From: Aggregicoccus sp. 17bor-14
GTDB lineage: Bacteria > Myxococcota > Myxococcia > Myxococcales > Myxococcaceae
Length of the DNA: 64,000 nt
Assembly: GCF_009659535.1 (NCBI RefSeq)
Contig: NZ_VJZZ01000001.1
Location: 124,001-188,000, forward strand
Direction of reading: 5' to 3'
Below the pieces are notes generated by a model, which was not told the DNA's origin, ran no database searches, and saw only the letters and a program-made list of their open reading frames with translations. Position 1 is the first letter of the stretch, and each line of letters begins with the position of its first letter. This document shows, piece by piece, positions 55,063 to 63,040 of this stretch. The translations under genes and the position numbers were made by a program.

Positions 55063-57120
55063 TCAGCGGGGCTTGCGCGGGCCGCCGGGACGGGGGCGGT
55101 TGCCACCCGGCCGCGGCCGGTCCGTCGTCCAGCGCGCGGGGCCCTGGGACTTGCGCTCGCGCCAGTCGGTGAAACCCGGGCGATCTCCGCCCTCGGCCCG
55201 CCCGCCCGCCGCGCCGAAGCCCTTGCGCGCAGGGCGCTCGCTGCCGCCCGCGCCACCGCGCTGAGGCCGCTCGCCCCCGCCGGAGCCGCCCCGCGCAGGA
55301 CGCTCGCCCCGCTCACCGCCGCCGCGCGGCGCGCGCTCCGGGGCACCGCCGAAGCTGCGGCGCGCAGGACGGTCCTCGGAACCGAAGCCCCCGCGCCCTG
55401 CCCCGCCGCCGAAGGGCTTGCGCGCCGGACGGTCGTCGCCGCCGCGCGCGGGCCGGTCATCGCCCGCGAAGGCACGGCGCGTGGGCCGCTCAGCGCCGCC
55501 GCGCGCGGGCCGATCGTCGCCCGCGAAGGCACGGCGCGTGGGCCGCTCGTCGCCACCGCCGAAGCTCTTGCGCGCAGGCCGCTCGTCGCCAGCGCCGAAG
55601 CTCTTGCGGGCGGGCCGCTCGTCGCCACCGCCGAAGCTCTTGCGGGCGGGCCGCTCCGAGCCACCCTCGAAGCCCCGACGGCCGGGCCGCTCGTCACCGC
55701 CGCGAGACGGACGCTCGGAGCCACCGAAGCTCTTGCGCTCCGCGCCGCCACCGAAGCCACCACGCGCCGGACGCTCGGAGCCGCCACCGAAGCTCTTGCG
55801 CTCGGAGCCCCCGAAGCCGCCGCGCGATGGACGCTCATTGCCCCCGAAGCTCTTGCGAGCCGGACGCTCGTCGCCCCCGAAGCTCTTGCGCGCCGGGCGC
55901 TCGTCTCCACCGAAGCTCTTGCGCGCAGGGCGCTCCGAGCCGCCGCCGAAGCCACCGCGAGACGGGCGCTCGTCTCCCCCGAAGCTCTTGCGCGCCGGGC
56001 GCTCCGAGCCACCGCCGAACCCACCGCGAGCGGGGCGATCGCCGCCTGCCCCAAAGCCCTTGCGCGCGGGCCGCTCGCCGCCGCCGAAGCTCTTGCGCGC
56101 CGGCCGGGCCTCCTCCTCCATGCCGCGGCCGAGCGCCTCGGCCGCGCGCTCGCCGGTGCTCTTGCGCACGGGCGCCTCGCTCTCGAGCCCGCGGCGCCCC
56201 GCGCTGAAGGCCGGACGACTGCCACCCTCCGCGCGGCCCCTGGCGGGTGCACCCGCGGCGGGCCGGCGCGCAGGCGGCGGCGCGGCCTCGTCACCGTCCT
56301 CGGCGCCGTCATCCCCATCGAAGGTCTCGAAGCCCGGCGCCGCGCGGCCATGGCGGCGCGGCGGCAGCTTGAAGCTCTTGGGGTTGGGCGCCTCGGCGCG
56401 GCCCTCGGCCACCTCGTTGAGGAGGCGGATCTCCTGGCCGGTGAGCGTGCGCAGCTGCCCGGGGCGCAGCCCCTCCACGTTCACGCCGGCGTAGTTGGGG
56501 CGGTAGAGGCGAAGCACGGGGTGACCGACCGCGGCGCACAGGCGCTTGATGAGGTGGGGCCGCCCCTCGGCGACCACGATCCGCAGCCAGGTGTTGGCCT
56601 CCGCCTTCTCGTGCACGTCGACCGAGACGGGCGTGGCCATGCCGTCCTCGAGCCGCACGCCGCCGCGCAGCTTCTCGAGCGTGGCCGTATCCGGCACGCC
56701 CTTCACCTTGGTGAGGTAGGTGCGCGGCACCTGGAAGCTCGGGTGGGTGAGCTTGTGCGCGAGCGCACCGTCGTCCGTGAAGAGCAGCGCGCCCTCGGCG
56801 TCGTAGTCGAGGCGGCCGACGGGGAAGAGGCGCTTGTCCGTATCCGCGATGTAGTCCGCGACGGTGGGCCGGCCCTGCGGGTCCGAGAGCGTGGTGACCA
56901 CGCCGGTGGGCTTGTAGAGCAGGTAGTACGAGGACTTCTCGGGCGGCTGCACGAGCTTGCCGTCCACGGAGACGAGGTCGGTGCCGGGCTCCACACGGCT
57001 GCCGAGCTCGGTGATGGTCTGGTTGTTCACCTTCACGCGGCCCGCGGTGATCAGCTCCTCGGCGTGACGACGGGAGGCGACGCCCGCGCGGGCGAGGTAC
57101 TTCTGCAGTCTTTCGGCCAT
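55063..57120 (-). CDS. rluB: RluB/RsuA-family pseudouridine synthase with long RGG/FGG-repeat tail
   Basis: Isomerises a uridine of 23S rRNA (or 16S) to pseudouridine. 685 residues. The S4 RNA-binding domain (RLQKYLARAGVASRRHAEEL, residues 4-60) and catalytic domain (catalytic Asp in PVGRLDYDAEGALLFTDDG, about residue 100) end near residue 245. The remaining about 430 residues are a low-complexity basic tail made of some 25 degenerate units of the type ERPARKSFGG and ERPSRGGFGG. Such RGG/FGG repeats typically bind RNA and are disordered. The gene follows scpB by 54 bases, a common order. The catalytic part is secure; the tail function is unknown. Confidence 0.94.
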   Translation of the reverse strand: MAERLQKYLARAGVASRRHAEELITAGRVKVNNQTITELGSRVEPGTDLVSVDGKLVQPPEKSSYYLLYKPTGVVTTLSDPQGRPTVADYIADTDKRLFPVGRLDYDAEGALLFTDDGALAHKLTHPSFQVPRTYLTKVKGVPDTATLEKLRGGVRLEDGMATPVSVDVHEKAEANTWLRIVVAEGRPHLIKRLCAAVGHPVLRLYRPNYAGVNVEGLRPGQLRTLTGQEIRLLNEVAEGRAEAPNPKSFKLPPRRHGRAAPGFETFDGDDGAEDGDEAAPPPARRPAAGAPARGRAEGGSRPAFSAGRRGLESEAPVRKSTGERAAEALGRGMEEEARPARKSFGGGERPARKGFGAGGDRPARGGFGGGSERPARKSFGGDERPSRGGFGGGSERPARKSFGGDERPARKSFGGDERPARKSFGGNERPSRGGFGGSERKSFGGGSERPARGGFGGGAERKSFGGSERPSRGGDERPGRRGFEGGSERPARKSFGGGDERPARKSFGAGDERPARKSFGGGDERPTRRAFAGDDRPARGGAERPTRRAFAGDDRPARGGDDRPARKPFGGGAGRGGFGSEDRPARRSFGGAPERAPRGGGERGERPARGGSGGGERPQRGGAGGSERPARKGFGAAGGRAEGGDRPGFTDWRERKSQGPARWTTDRPRPGGNRPRPGGPRKPR
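55200..56130 (-). repeat. Coding tandem degenerate repeats in the rluB tail
   Basis: DNA encoding about 25 units of a 10-14 residue repeat ([E/D]RPARKSFGG and [E/D]RPSRGGFGG variants). Blocks of nearly identical DNA recur, for example around 55560-55640 and 55850-55930, which makes length variation by slippage or recombination likely. Confidence 0.8.
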
Positions 57121-57174
57121 GATGTTGCGCTCTTCTCTCTGGGCGCCCGCTCTCGCGGGGGCATTGCGGCCCTT

Positions 57175-58119
57175 CTACTCGGGCTTGGGTTCCGGCGGTT
57201 CGGCCGGAGTCTGGGCGGCGAGCGCGGAGGCACTCGCCTTCTGGGTCTTCTCTGCGGCGGCGAGCGCCTCCTCGAGGATCTCGAGGGCGGCCTCGCTCGC
57301 CTGGGTGCTCTTCTCCATGCGGGCCTGGAACTCCGGGTCCGCAAGGGTCTCCACGGTGCCCGCGGCAGTAGGACGGGGTCCGCTCTCCTTCTCTACAATG
57401 TCCTGGTGCTCCTGGGTGAGCTCGTGGAACTCGCGCAGGGTGGGCAGGCTGCTCAGGTCCTTGAGCGCGAAGAACTCGAGGAACTCGCGGGTGGTGCCGT
57501 AGAGGATGGGGCGGCCCACCTCCTCCTTCTTGCCGAGGATCTTCACCAGCTTGCGATCCAGGAGCGCCTTGAGGACCGCGCCGCAGTCCACGCCGCGGAT
57601 GTCCTCCACCTCGGGGCGGGTGACGGGCTGGCGGTAGGCGATGATCGCGAGCGTCTCCACGGCGGCGCGCGTGAGGCGCTGCGGCTTCACCTGGAGGAAG
57701 CGGCGCACGTACTCGGCGGAGTGCGGATCGGTGCGGAACTGCCAGCCGCCCGCGACCTCGTAGAGCACGATGCCGCTGATGCCCTCGCGGTGGATGCCGC
57801 CGAGCTGATCCAGCGCCTTGGTGATGAGCTCGCGGTCGATGCCCGAGCTCTCGAAGAGCTGGTCGAGCGTGAGCGGCTTGTCCGAGACGAAGAGCAGGCT
57901 CTCCACCACGGTGCGCACGCGCTCCGCGCTGAGCTTGCGGCTCTTCTGGACGAGCTTCTCGAAGGGGGTCTCGAAGTCGGGGCCGCCCTCCTCGATGGCG
58001 GCCGCCTCCACGTCGTCCAGGTCCGACTCGCCGCCGGGGCCGGTGACGGCCGCGATCTCCTCCTCGGAGAAGGGGCTGGGGCCGCCGGTGCCGCCCTCGG
58101 GATCCTTACCGGTAGTCAC
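57175..58119 (-). CDS. scpB: Segregation and condensation protein ScpB
   Basis: Kleisin-associated winged-helix subunit of the Smc-ScpAB chromosome condensin. 314 residues; the conserved core (about 65-225) holds VRTVVESLLFVSDKPLTLDQ, GWQFRTDPHSAEYVRRFLQV, and ETLAIIAYRQPVTRPEVEDIRG with GRPILYGTTREFLEFF. It has N- and C-terminal acidic, Pro/Ala-rich extensions longer than in Bacillus. The GTG start overlaps the end of scpA by 14 bases. smc itself is outside the window. Confidence 0.96.
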   Translation of the reverse strand: MTTGKDPEGGTGGPSPFSEEEIAAVTGPGGESDLDDVEAAAIEEGGPDFETPFEKLVQKSRKLSAERVRTVVESLLFVSDKPLTLDQLFESSGIDRELITKALDQLGGIHREGISGIVLYEVAGGWQFRTDPHSAEYVRRFLQVKPQRLTRAAVETLAIIAYRQPVTRPEVEDIRGVDCGAVLKALLDRKLVKILGKKEEVGRPILYGTTREFLEFFALKDLSSLPTLREFHELTQEHQDIVEKESGPRPTAAGTVETLADPEFQARMEKSTQASEAALEILEEALAAAEKTQKASASALAAQTPAEPPEPKPE

Positions 58120-58969
58120 TCTCGTCCACCTCCGTGGGCACCAGGCGCTCCAGGGCGTCGCCGTTGGGTGTGAGGATGATGTCCTGGCCCGCCTCGGCCT
58201 GGGAGACGCGCAGCAGGCGGCGCTTGCACATCTCGAGGATGGCCAGGAAGGTCACCACGATCTGGTGGCGGGTGCGCACGTCCTCGAAGAGGCTCTCGAA
58301 GCTCGCCTGGTTGCCACCTGCGAGCACCTTCTCCGCCACCTTGAGGATGGCCTCGCTGATGCTGAAGGTCTCGCGCACGACCTCGTGCTGCAGCTTGGGC
58401 GTCAGGCGCTCGAGGACGCGGTCGAGCGCCTCGATGAGCTTGAGGACGCTGAACTCCTGCAGGCCCACCTCCTCCTCGGGGATGGGCACGGCCTCGACCG
58501 GGACCTTCCGGGCGAAGACGTCGCGGTCGAGGATGTCCTGCTTCGCGAGCATCTCGGCCGCGTCCTTGTACTTCTGGTAGTCGAGCAGGCGGCGCACGAG
58601 CTCGGCGCGCGGGTCGCGCTGCTCCTCGAGCGCCTCCACGCTCTCCGCGGCCTGGGCGGCCTCCTGGCGCGGCAGGAGCAGGCGGCTCTTGATGTGGCCG
58701 AGCGTCGCGGCCATCACCAGGAACTCGCCCGCGATGTCGAGATCGATCTCGCGCATCCGCTCGAGCTGCTCGAGGTACTTCTCGGTGATCAGCGCGATCG
58801 GGATGTCGAAGATGTCGACCCGGTGCTCGCGGATGAGGTGCAGCAGGAGATCGAGCGGCCCCTCGAAGTTGGGCAGCGCAACGCGGAAGGCGGCGGCCGG
58901 CGACAACGCCGGCGCGTCTCCTTCGCTGAGCGCCTCGTCGGGCGGTGCAGCGCGACGGCCTTCACTCAC
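58106..58969 (-). CDS. scpA: Segregation and condensation protein ScpA (kleisin)
   Basis: Kleisin subunit that bridges the SMC heads of condensin. 287 residues. The N-terminal family signature FEGPLDLLLHLIREHRVDIF (about 36-55), YLEQLERMREIDLDIAGEFL and GHIKSRLLLPR are clear. The C-terminal winged helix (about 205-270) has FESLFEDVRTRHQIVVTFLA. GTG start; a TTGACC/TAGACA promoter lies about 100 bases upstream. It heads the scpA-scpB-rluB unit. Confidence 0.96.
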   Translation of the reverse strand: MSEGRRAAPPDEALSEGDAPALSPAAAFRVALPNFEGPLDLLLHLIREHRVDIFDIPIALITEKYLEQLERMREIDLDIAGEFLVMAATLGHIKSRLLLPRQEAAQAAESVEALEEQRDPRAELVRRLLDYQKYKDAAEMLAKQDILDRDVFARKVPVEAVPIPEEEVGLQEFSVLKLIEALDRVLERLTPKLQHEVVRETFSISEAILKVAEKVLAGGNQASFESLFEDVRTRHQIVVTFLAILEMCKRRLLRVSQAEAGQDIILTPNGDALERLVPTEVDESDYR

Positions 58970-59065
58970 TCCGTGACGTCCTCAGGCTCCCGGCAAGCAG
59001 CGGGTTGGGGGTGAACGTGCGCGCAAAGGCCCGATTTTCCGGCCCCTGCGCGCACCAAGCGGGGG

Positions 59066-59094
59066 TGTCTAGCAGCGGCCCCCCGGGGGGTCAA
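59066..59094 (-). promoter_or_regulatory. Predicted promoter of scpA-scpB-rluB
   Basis: On the minus strand, TTGACC (59094-59089), 17 bases, TAGACA (59071-59066; 3 of 6). The spacer holds the CCCCCCGGGGGG palindrome. The leader to scpA would be about 90 bases. Confidence 0.5.
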
Positions 59095-59139
59095 ATGTTC
59101 AGCCCCCTGCCGCGCCTGCCTGCCCGTCAGCGCGAGGCT

Positions 59140-60150
59140 TCAGCGCAGGCCGACTGCGCGGCGCACCTGGTCCACGATGGGGGCCGCGAGGGCGCGCGCG
59201 CGCTCGGCGCCCGCCTGCAGGATGCGCTCGAGCTCGGCGGGGTCTCCCACCAGCTCGGCGCGGCGGGCGCGGGGCCCGTCGAAGGTGGTGTGGAAGGCCT
59301 CGAGCAGCTTCTTCTTGTACTCGCCGTAGCCCTTGCCGCCCGCGCGCCAGGAGGCGTCCACCTCCTTGAACTCGGAGGGCGGGAGCATCACCTGCAGCAG
59401 CTGGTAGAGGGGCGCGTCCTGGGTGGGCTTGGGCGCCTCCACGGGGGTGGAGTCCGTCTTGATGCCCATGATGCGCTTCTTGACCTCCTTCTCCTCCCCG
59501 AACATCTCGATGGTGTTGCCGTAGGACTTGGACATTTTCTGTCCGTCCACGCCGGGGATGATGGCGGTGTTCTCCTGGATGCGCGGGGCCGGCAGCTTGA
59601 GGATGCCGGGCGCCTTGCTCTTGCGCCCCTCGGGGTCCGCCGGGTCGTAGCCGGGCACGTAGGTGACGTTGAACTTGGTCGCCCAGTCGCGCGCGAACTC
59701 GATGTGCTGCACCTGGTCCTTGCCCACCGGCACCAGGTCCGAGCCGTAGAGCAGGATGTCCGCGGCCATCAGCACCGGGTAGGCGAAGAGCCCGAAGTCC
59801 GGGGAGATGCCGCGCGCGACCTTGTCCTTGTAGCTGTGGGCGCGCTCCAGGTGCGACTGCGGCACCACGGTGCCGAGGATCCAGTACAGCTCGGTCACCT
59901 CGGGCACGTCGCTCTGGCGGAAGAGCAGCGACTTGTTCGGGTCCACCCCGAGCGAGAGGAAGGCGAGCGCCGTCTCGCGGGTGAGCTCCGAGGCGAGCCG
60001 GGGGTCGCGCACGGTGTTGAGCGCGTGGAGGTTGGCGATGAAGTAGAGGGCCTCGCCCTCCTGCTGCAGCTCCACGAACTGCCGGATGGCGCCGTAGTAG
60101 TTGCCCAGGTGCAGTCGGCCCGAGGATTGGACGCCGGAGAGGATCCGCAT
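59140..60150 (-). CDS. trpS: Tryptophanyl-tRNA synthetase
   Basis: Class I aminoacyl-tRNA synthetase that charges tRNA-Trp. 336 residues, normal length. HIGH-type motif in GRLHLGNYYGAIRQF (residue 12 on), MSKS motif in VDGQKMSKSYGN (about 190), and tryptophan-pocket segments such as VLMAADILLYGSDLVPVGKD. The ATG has no obvious Shine-Dalgarno. The divergent DUF4388 gene starts 121 bases away. No T-box or leader peptide is seen in that gap. Confidence 0.97.
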   Translation of the reverse strand: MRILSGVQSSGRLHLGNYYGAIRQFVELQQEGEALYFIANLHALNTVRDPRLASELTRETALAFLSLGVDPNKSLLFRQSDVPEVTELYWILGTVVPQSHLERAHSYKDKVARGISPDFGLFAYPVLMAADILLYGSDLVPVGKDQVQHIEFARDWATKFNVTYVPGYDPADPEGRKSKAPGILKLPAPRIQENTAIIPGVDGQKMSKSYGNTIEMFGEEKEVKKRIMGIKTDSTPVEAPKPTQDAPLYQLLQVMLPPSEFKEVDASWRAGGKGYGEYKKKLLEAFHTTFDGPRARRAELVGDPAELERILQAGAERARALAAPIVDQVRRAVGLR

Positions 60151-60231
60151 AGGTCAGCCAACCCTAACCGAAAGGGACCCCGCACGACGGCGCTTCCGGC
60201 AAGAGCGCAAATATGTAGGAAGATCAGCTCC

Positions 60232-60260
60232 TTGAGACCGCTCGCCGGGTTGGCTACCCT
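60232..60260 (+). promoter_or_regulatory. Candidate promoter close to the DUF4388 gene start
   Basis: TTGAGA at 60232-60237, 17 bases, TACCCT at 60255-60260 (3 of 6), ending only 10 bases before the ATG at 60271. If used, the mRNA would have almost no 5' leader. Confidence 0.35.
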
Positions 60261-60270
60261 TCGGCCTTGC

Positions 60271-61434
60271 ATGGAGCACTTCAAGGGAAGCCTCGCGAGC
60301 TACGGGCTGCAGCTGCTGGTGCCCGCGCTCTTCGAGCGCACGCTCACGGACGGCATCCTGCGCGTGGAGCGCGGGGGCACGGTGCGGCGCTTCTACTTCC
60401 GCGAGGGCGCGCTGGTGGCGTCGAGCTCGAGCGACCCCACGGAGCACCTGTCGCAGGTGCTGGTGCGCCTGGGCGTGCTGGCGCCGGCGCGCGCGGCGGC
60501 CGCCTTCGAGGCCGCCGAGGCGCTGGGGCAGCCCTTCGGGGCCTTCCTCGTCGAGCGCGGCTTCGTGGAGCAGCCGCGGCTCCTGGAGGCGCTGGAGCAC
60601 AAGGCGCGCGAGGCCCTCTTCGACAGCTACGGCTGGCAGTCCGGGGAGCTGGAGTTCACGCCCGGAGCGCCTGCGCTCGCGCGCGGCGTGGAGCTGCGGC
60701 TCCCGCTGGGCTCGCTGCACCGGGACGCGGTGGCGCGCCTGCGCGAGTGGCGGGTCTTCCGCGCGCTCTTCCCTGCCCCGGACACGCGCTTTCGCGTCTA
60801 CCGCCAGTTCGCGGTGGAGGGCGTGGGTGAGGAGGAGGAGCGGCTGCTCGCGCTCGCCGAGGCGGGCGCCGCGCTGGACGAGCTGCTCGCCGCCCCGGCC
60901 GAGGGACCCCTCTTCTGCGCGCGGCGGCTGGTGCAGCTCTACCGCCGCGGCGCGCTCACCCCGCGCACGGATGCAGGAAGCCGCGTGGGCGAGGCCGCGG
61001 CGCTCGCCGAGCTGCTCGCGCTCGCGCGCCGGCACCTCGCCGCCGGGCGCTTCGAGAGCGCCGTGGCGCTCGCCGCCCAGGCGCTGGAGCGCGCCCCGGT
61101 GCCCGAGGCCCAGGCGCTCTACCGGGAGGCGGAGGCGCGGCTCGCGGCCTCGCTCGCCGAGGAGCTGCGAGCGCTGGAAGGGCGGCTGCACTTCGAGCCC
61201 CTGCCCCGCTCGGCGCCGGCGCAGCTCACCGCGGACGACCTCTACCTCTTCGCGAAGCTGCGCGGCGGCCGCTCCGTCACGCAGACGCTGCGCAGCGCGG
61301 CGATGGGCGAGCTCGCGGCCTCGCGCGCCCTGAGGCGGCTGATGGCGGCGGGCCTCGTGCGGCTCGCGCCGGAGGGCGCGGGGCCACAGGCGCGCCGGCG
61401 CACGGATCCGTACGGGATTCCGGCCCTGCGCTGA
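60271..61434 (+). CDS. DUF4388 (PATAN) domain protein
   Basis: 387 residues. The N-terminal DUF4388/PATAN domain (about 1-140) starts MEHFKGSLASYGLQLLVPAL and contains GILRVERGGTVRRFYFREGA and LFDSYGWQSGELEFTPG. Such domains are common in myxobacterial and cyanobacterial signalling and gliding proteins. Residues about 225-300 are helical and TPR-like (LARRHLAAGRFESAVALAAQ). The C-terminal about 70 residues (ADDLYLFAKLRGGRSVTQTL) look like a small winged helix that often ends such proteins. No Shine-Dalgarno precedes the ATG. A regulatory or scaffolding role is inferred. Confidence 0.85.
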   Translation: MEHFKGSLASYGLQLLVPALFERTLTDGILRVERGGTVRRFYFREGALVASSSSDPTEHLSQVLVRLGVLAPARAAAAFEAAEALGQPFGAFLVERGFVEQPRLLEALEHKAREALFDSYGWQSGELEFTPGAPALARGVELRLPLGSLHRDAVARLREWRVFRALFPAPDTRFRVYRQFAVEGVGEEEERLLALAEAGAALDELLAAPAEGPLFCARRLVQLYRRGALTPRTDAGSRVGEAAALAELLALARRHLAAGRFESAVALAAQALERAPVPEAQALYREAEARLAASLAEELRALEGRLHFEPLPRSAPAQLTADDLYLFAKLRGGRSVTQTLRSAAMGELAASRALRRLMAAGLVRLAPEGAGPQARRRTDPYGIPALR

Positions 61435-61483
61435 GCCGGGCGCTCCCCGCCGCGTGGGAGCGCTGCAGCGGGCGAACCGCAGC

Positions 61484-62374
61484 TCAGCCGCTGCGCGGGT
61501 GGTGCTTGTCGTAGACCGAGCGCAGCCGCGCGCCGTTCACATGCGTGTAGATCTGCGTGGTGGCGAGGTCCGCGTGGCCGAGCATGGCCTGCACGGCGCG
61601 CAGGTCCGCGCCGCGCTCCACCAGGTGCGTGGCGAAGGAGTGGCGCAGCTTGTGCGGGGAGATCTGCTTCTGAATGCCCGCCTTGAGCGCATAGCGCTTG
61701 AGCAGCTTCCAGAAGCCCTGCCGGGTGAGGCCCGCGCCGCGCGGGGTGACGAAGAGCGCCCTCGCCGCGCGCTTGCCCAGCAGCGCAGCCCGCGGGCCCG
61801 CGAGGTAGGCCTGCACGCGCTCCACCGCCACGCTGCCCACCGGCACGATGCGCTCCTTGGATCCCTTGCCCTTGGCCACGAGGTAGCCCGCGCCCAGCTG
61901 CACGTCGTTGATGGAGAGCCCCACCAGCTCGCTCACGCGAAGGCCCGTGGCGTAGAGCAGCTCGAGCATCGCCAGGTCGCGCGCGCCCGCCGCGGTGCGC
62001 GCGTCCGGCGCGGCGAGCAGTGCCTCCACCTCGTCCAGCGTGAGGAACACGGGGAGCTTGCGCGGGGAGCGCGGGGTGTCCAGGTCCTCGGTGGGGTCCC
62101 GCTCGGCGAGCCGCTCGGCCACGAGGAAGCGATGCAGCTGGCGCACGGCCGCGAGGTGGCGCGCCTGGCTGCGCTTGCTCAGCCCCCGGCGCCCGAGTGC
62201 CGCGAGGTGCGCGGAGACGTCCTCGCCCTTCACCCGGGTGAGCTCCGAGACGCCGCCCTTGCGCAGATCGGCGAAGTACGCGGTCAGGTCCGCCGCGTAG
62301 GCGTCCACCGTCTTGCCGGAGAGCCCCCGCTCGGAGCGGATGAAGGCGACGAACGCATCGAGATGGCCTTCCAT
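61484..62374 (-). CDS. xerD: Tyrosine recombinase XerC/XerD
   Basis: Site-specific recombinase that resolves chromosome dimers at dif. 296 residues. An N-terminal SAM-like core-binding domain (about 3-90) precedes the catalytic domain with Arg in YATGLRVSELVGL, Lys in GKGSKERIVPV, His-x-x-Arg in SPHKLRHSFATHL, His in MLGHADLATTQIY and nucleophile Tyr in TQIYTHV. The C-terminus KHHPRSG is typical of XerD. It lies 47 bases downstream of a YciO-like gene. No dif-like site was recognised in the adjacent gaps. Confidence 0.93.
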   Translation of the reverse strand: MEGHLDAFVAFIRSERGLSGKTVDAYAADLTAYFADLRKGGVSELTRVKGEDVSAHLAALGRRGLSKRSQARHLAAVRQLHRFLVAERLAERDPTEDLDTPRSPRKLPVFLTLDEVEALLAAPDARTAAGARDLAMLELLYATGLRVSELVGLSINDVQLGAGYLVAKGKGSKERIVPVGSVAVERVQAYLAGPRAALLGKRAARALFVTPRGAGLTRQGFWKLLKRYALKAGIQKQISPHKLRHSFATHLVERGADLRAVQAMLGHADLATTQIYTHVNGARLRSVYDKHHPRSG

Positions 62375-62421
62375 GACGCCGCACAGGGTAGCGGAGCCCG
62401 GCCCGCGGGCAAGCTTCCGCC

Positions 62422-63030
62422 CTACTCGAGCTTGCCCTTGCCCTCGCGCAGCACCTCGAGCTCGTCGCCGATGAGCGAGAGCACCGTGGAGGGCTCGGCC
62501 ACGGTGACGCCGCCGTCGAGGATCAGATCCAGGCCGTGGCCCAGCAGCTCCTTGATCTCCTTCGGATCGATGAGCGGCTCGCCCTCGCGGTTCGTGGCCG
62601 AGGTCGTCACCAGCGGGTGTCCCAGCCCCGCGGCGAGCGCGCGTGCGAGCGGCGCGTCCGGCACCCGGATGCCCACCTGCTTCTGCTTCGTCATCATCAT
62701 CTCCGGCACCTGGCGGGTGGCCGGGAGGATGAACGTGAAGGGCCCGGGGGTGAGGCTCTTCATGGTGCGGTACGCGAAGTTCGACACCAGCGCGTACTTC
62801 GCCACGTCCGAGAGATCCGGCACGAGGAAGGAGAGCGGCTTCTTGCGGTTGCGCTCCTTGAGCACGTAGAGCTTCTCGATCGCCTTCTTCGAGAGGAGAT
62901 CACACCCCAGCCCGTAGTAGGTGTCCGTGGGGTAGGCGATCACGCCGCCCTTGCCCAGCAGCTCCACGGCGCGCTCCACGTGGCGCGGCTGCGGGTGGAC
63001 GGGATCGACCTCGAGGATGGGCGCGGGCAT
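62422..63030 (-). CDS. YciO/YrdC/Sua5-family protein (L-threonylcarbamoyladenylate synthase-like)
   Basis: 202-residue single-domain YrdC-fold protein. It shows GGVIAYPTDTYYGLGCDL, VSNFAYRTMKSLTPGPFTFI, QVGIRVPDAPLARAL and a SATNREGEPL segment. The wording is closer to E. coli YciO (VDNVAFRLMKNNTPGNYTFI and EPEEIKD-type blocks) than to TsaC. YciO paralogues bind nucleotides and RNA, but a full t6A-synthase role is not certain. The conserved Lys/Arg pair that contacts ATP in TsaC appears as RNRKKPLSFL. ATG with GGAG seven bases upstream. Confidence 0.87.
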   Translation of the reverse strand: MPAPILEVDPVHPQPRHVERAVELLGKGGVIAYPTDTYYGLGCDLLSKKAIEKLYVLKERNRKKPLSFLVPDLSDVAKYALVSNFAYRTMKSLTPGPFTFILPATRQVPEMMMTKQKQVGIRVPDAPLARALAAGLGHPLVTTSATNREGEPLIDPKEIKELLGHGLDLILDGGVTVAEPSTVLSLIGDELEVLREGKGKLE

Positions 63031-63040
63031 TCGCGGGCTC

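Noticed and set aside
55200-56130. Regular DNA repeats that could be taken for a CRISPR array
   Set aside because: Units are in frame, degenerate, have no unique spacers of constant length, and are read as the RGG/FGG tail of RluB.
53497-58173. 1558-codon open frame on the plus strand across the HEAT, rluB and scpB genes
   Set aside because: It is antisense to well-identified genes, rich in Arg/Ala/Gly/Leu with no recognisable domain, and is explained by high GC and by the repeats of the rluB tail.
59079-59090. CCCCCCGGGGGG palindrome upstream of scpA as a terminator
   Set aside because: It has no loop and no U-tract, and lies within the spacer of a plausible promoter.
60151-60270. Possible T-box or Trp leader before trpS
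   Set aside because: Only 120 bases shared with a divergent gene; no leader peptide with Trp codons and no antiterminator-like alternative stems.
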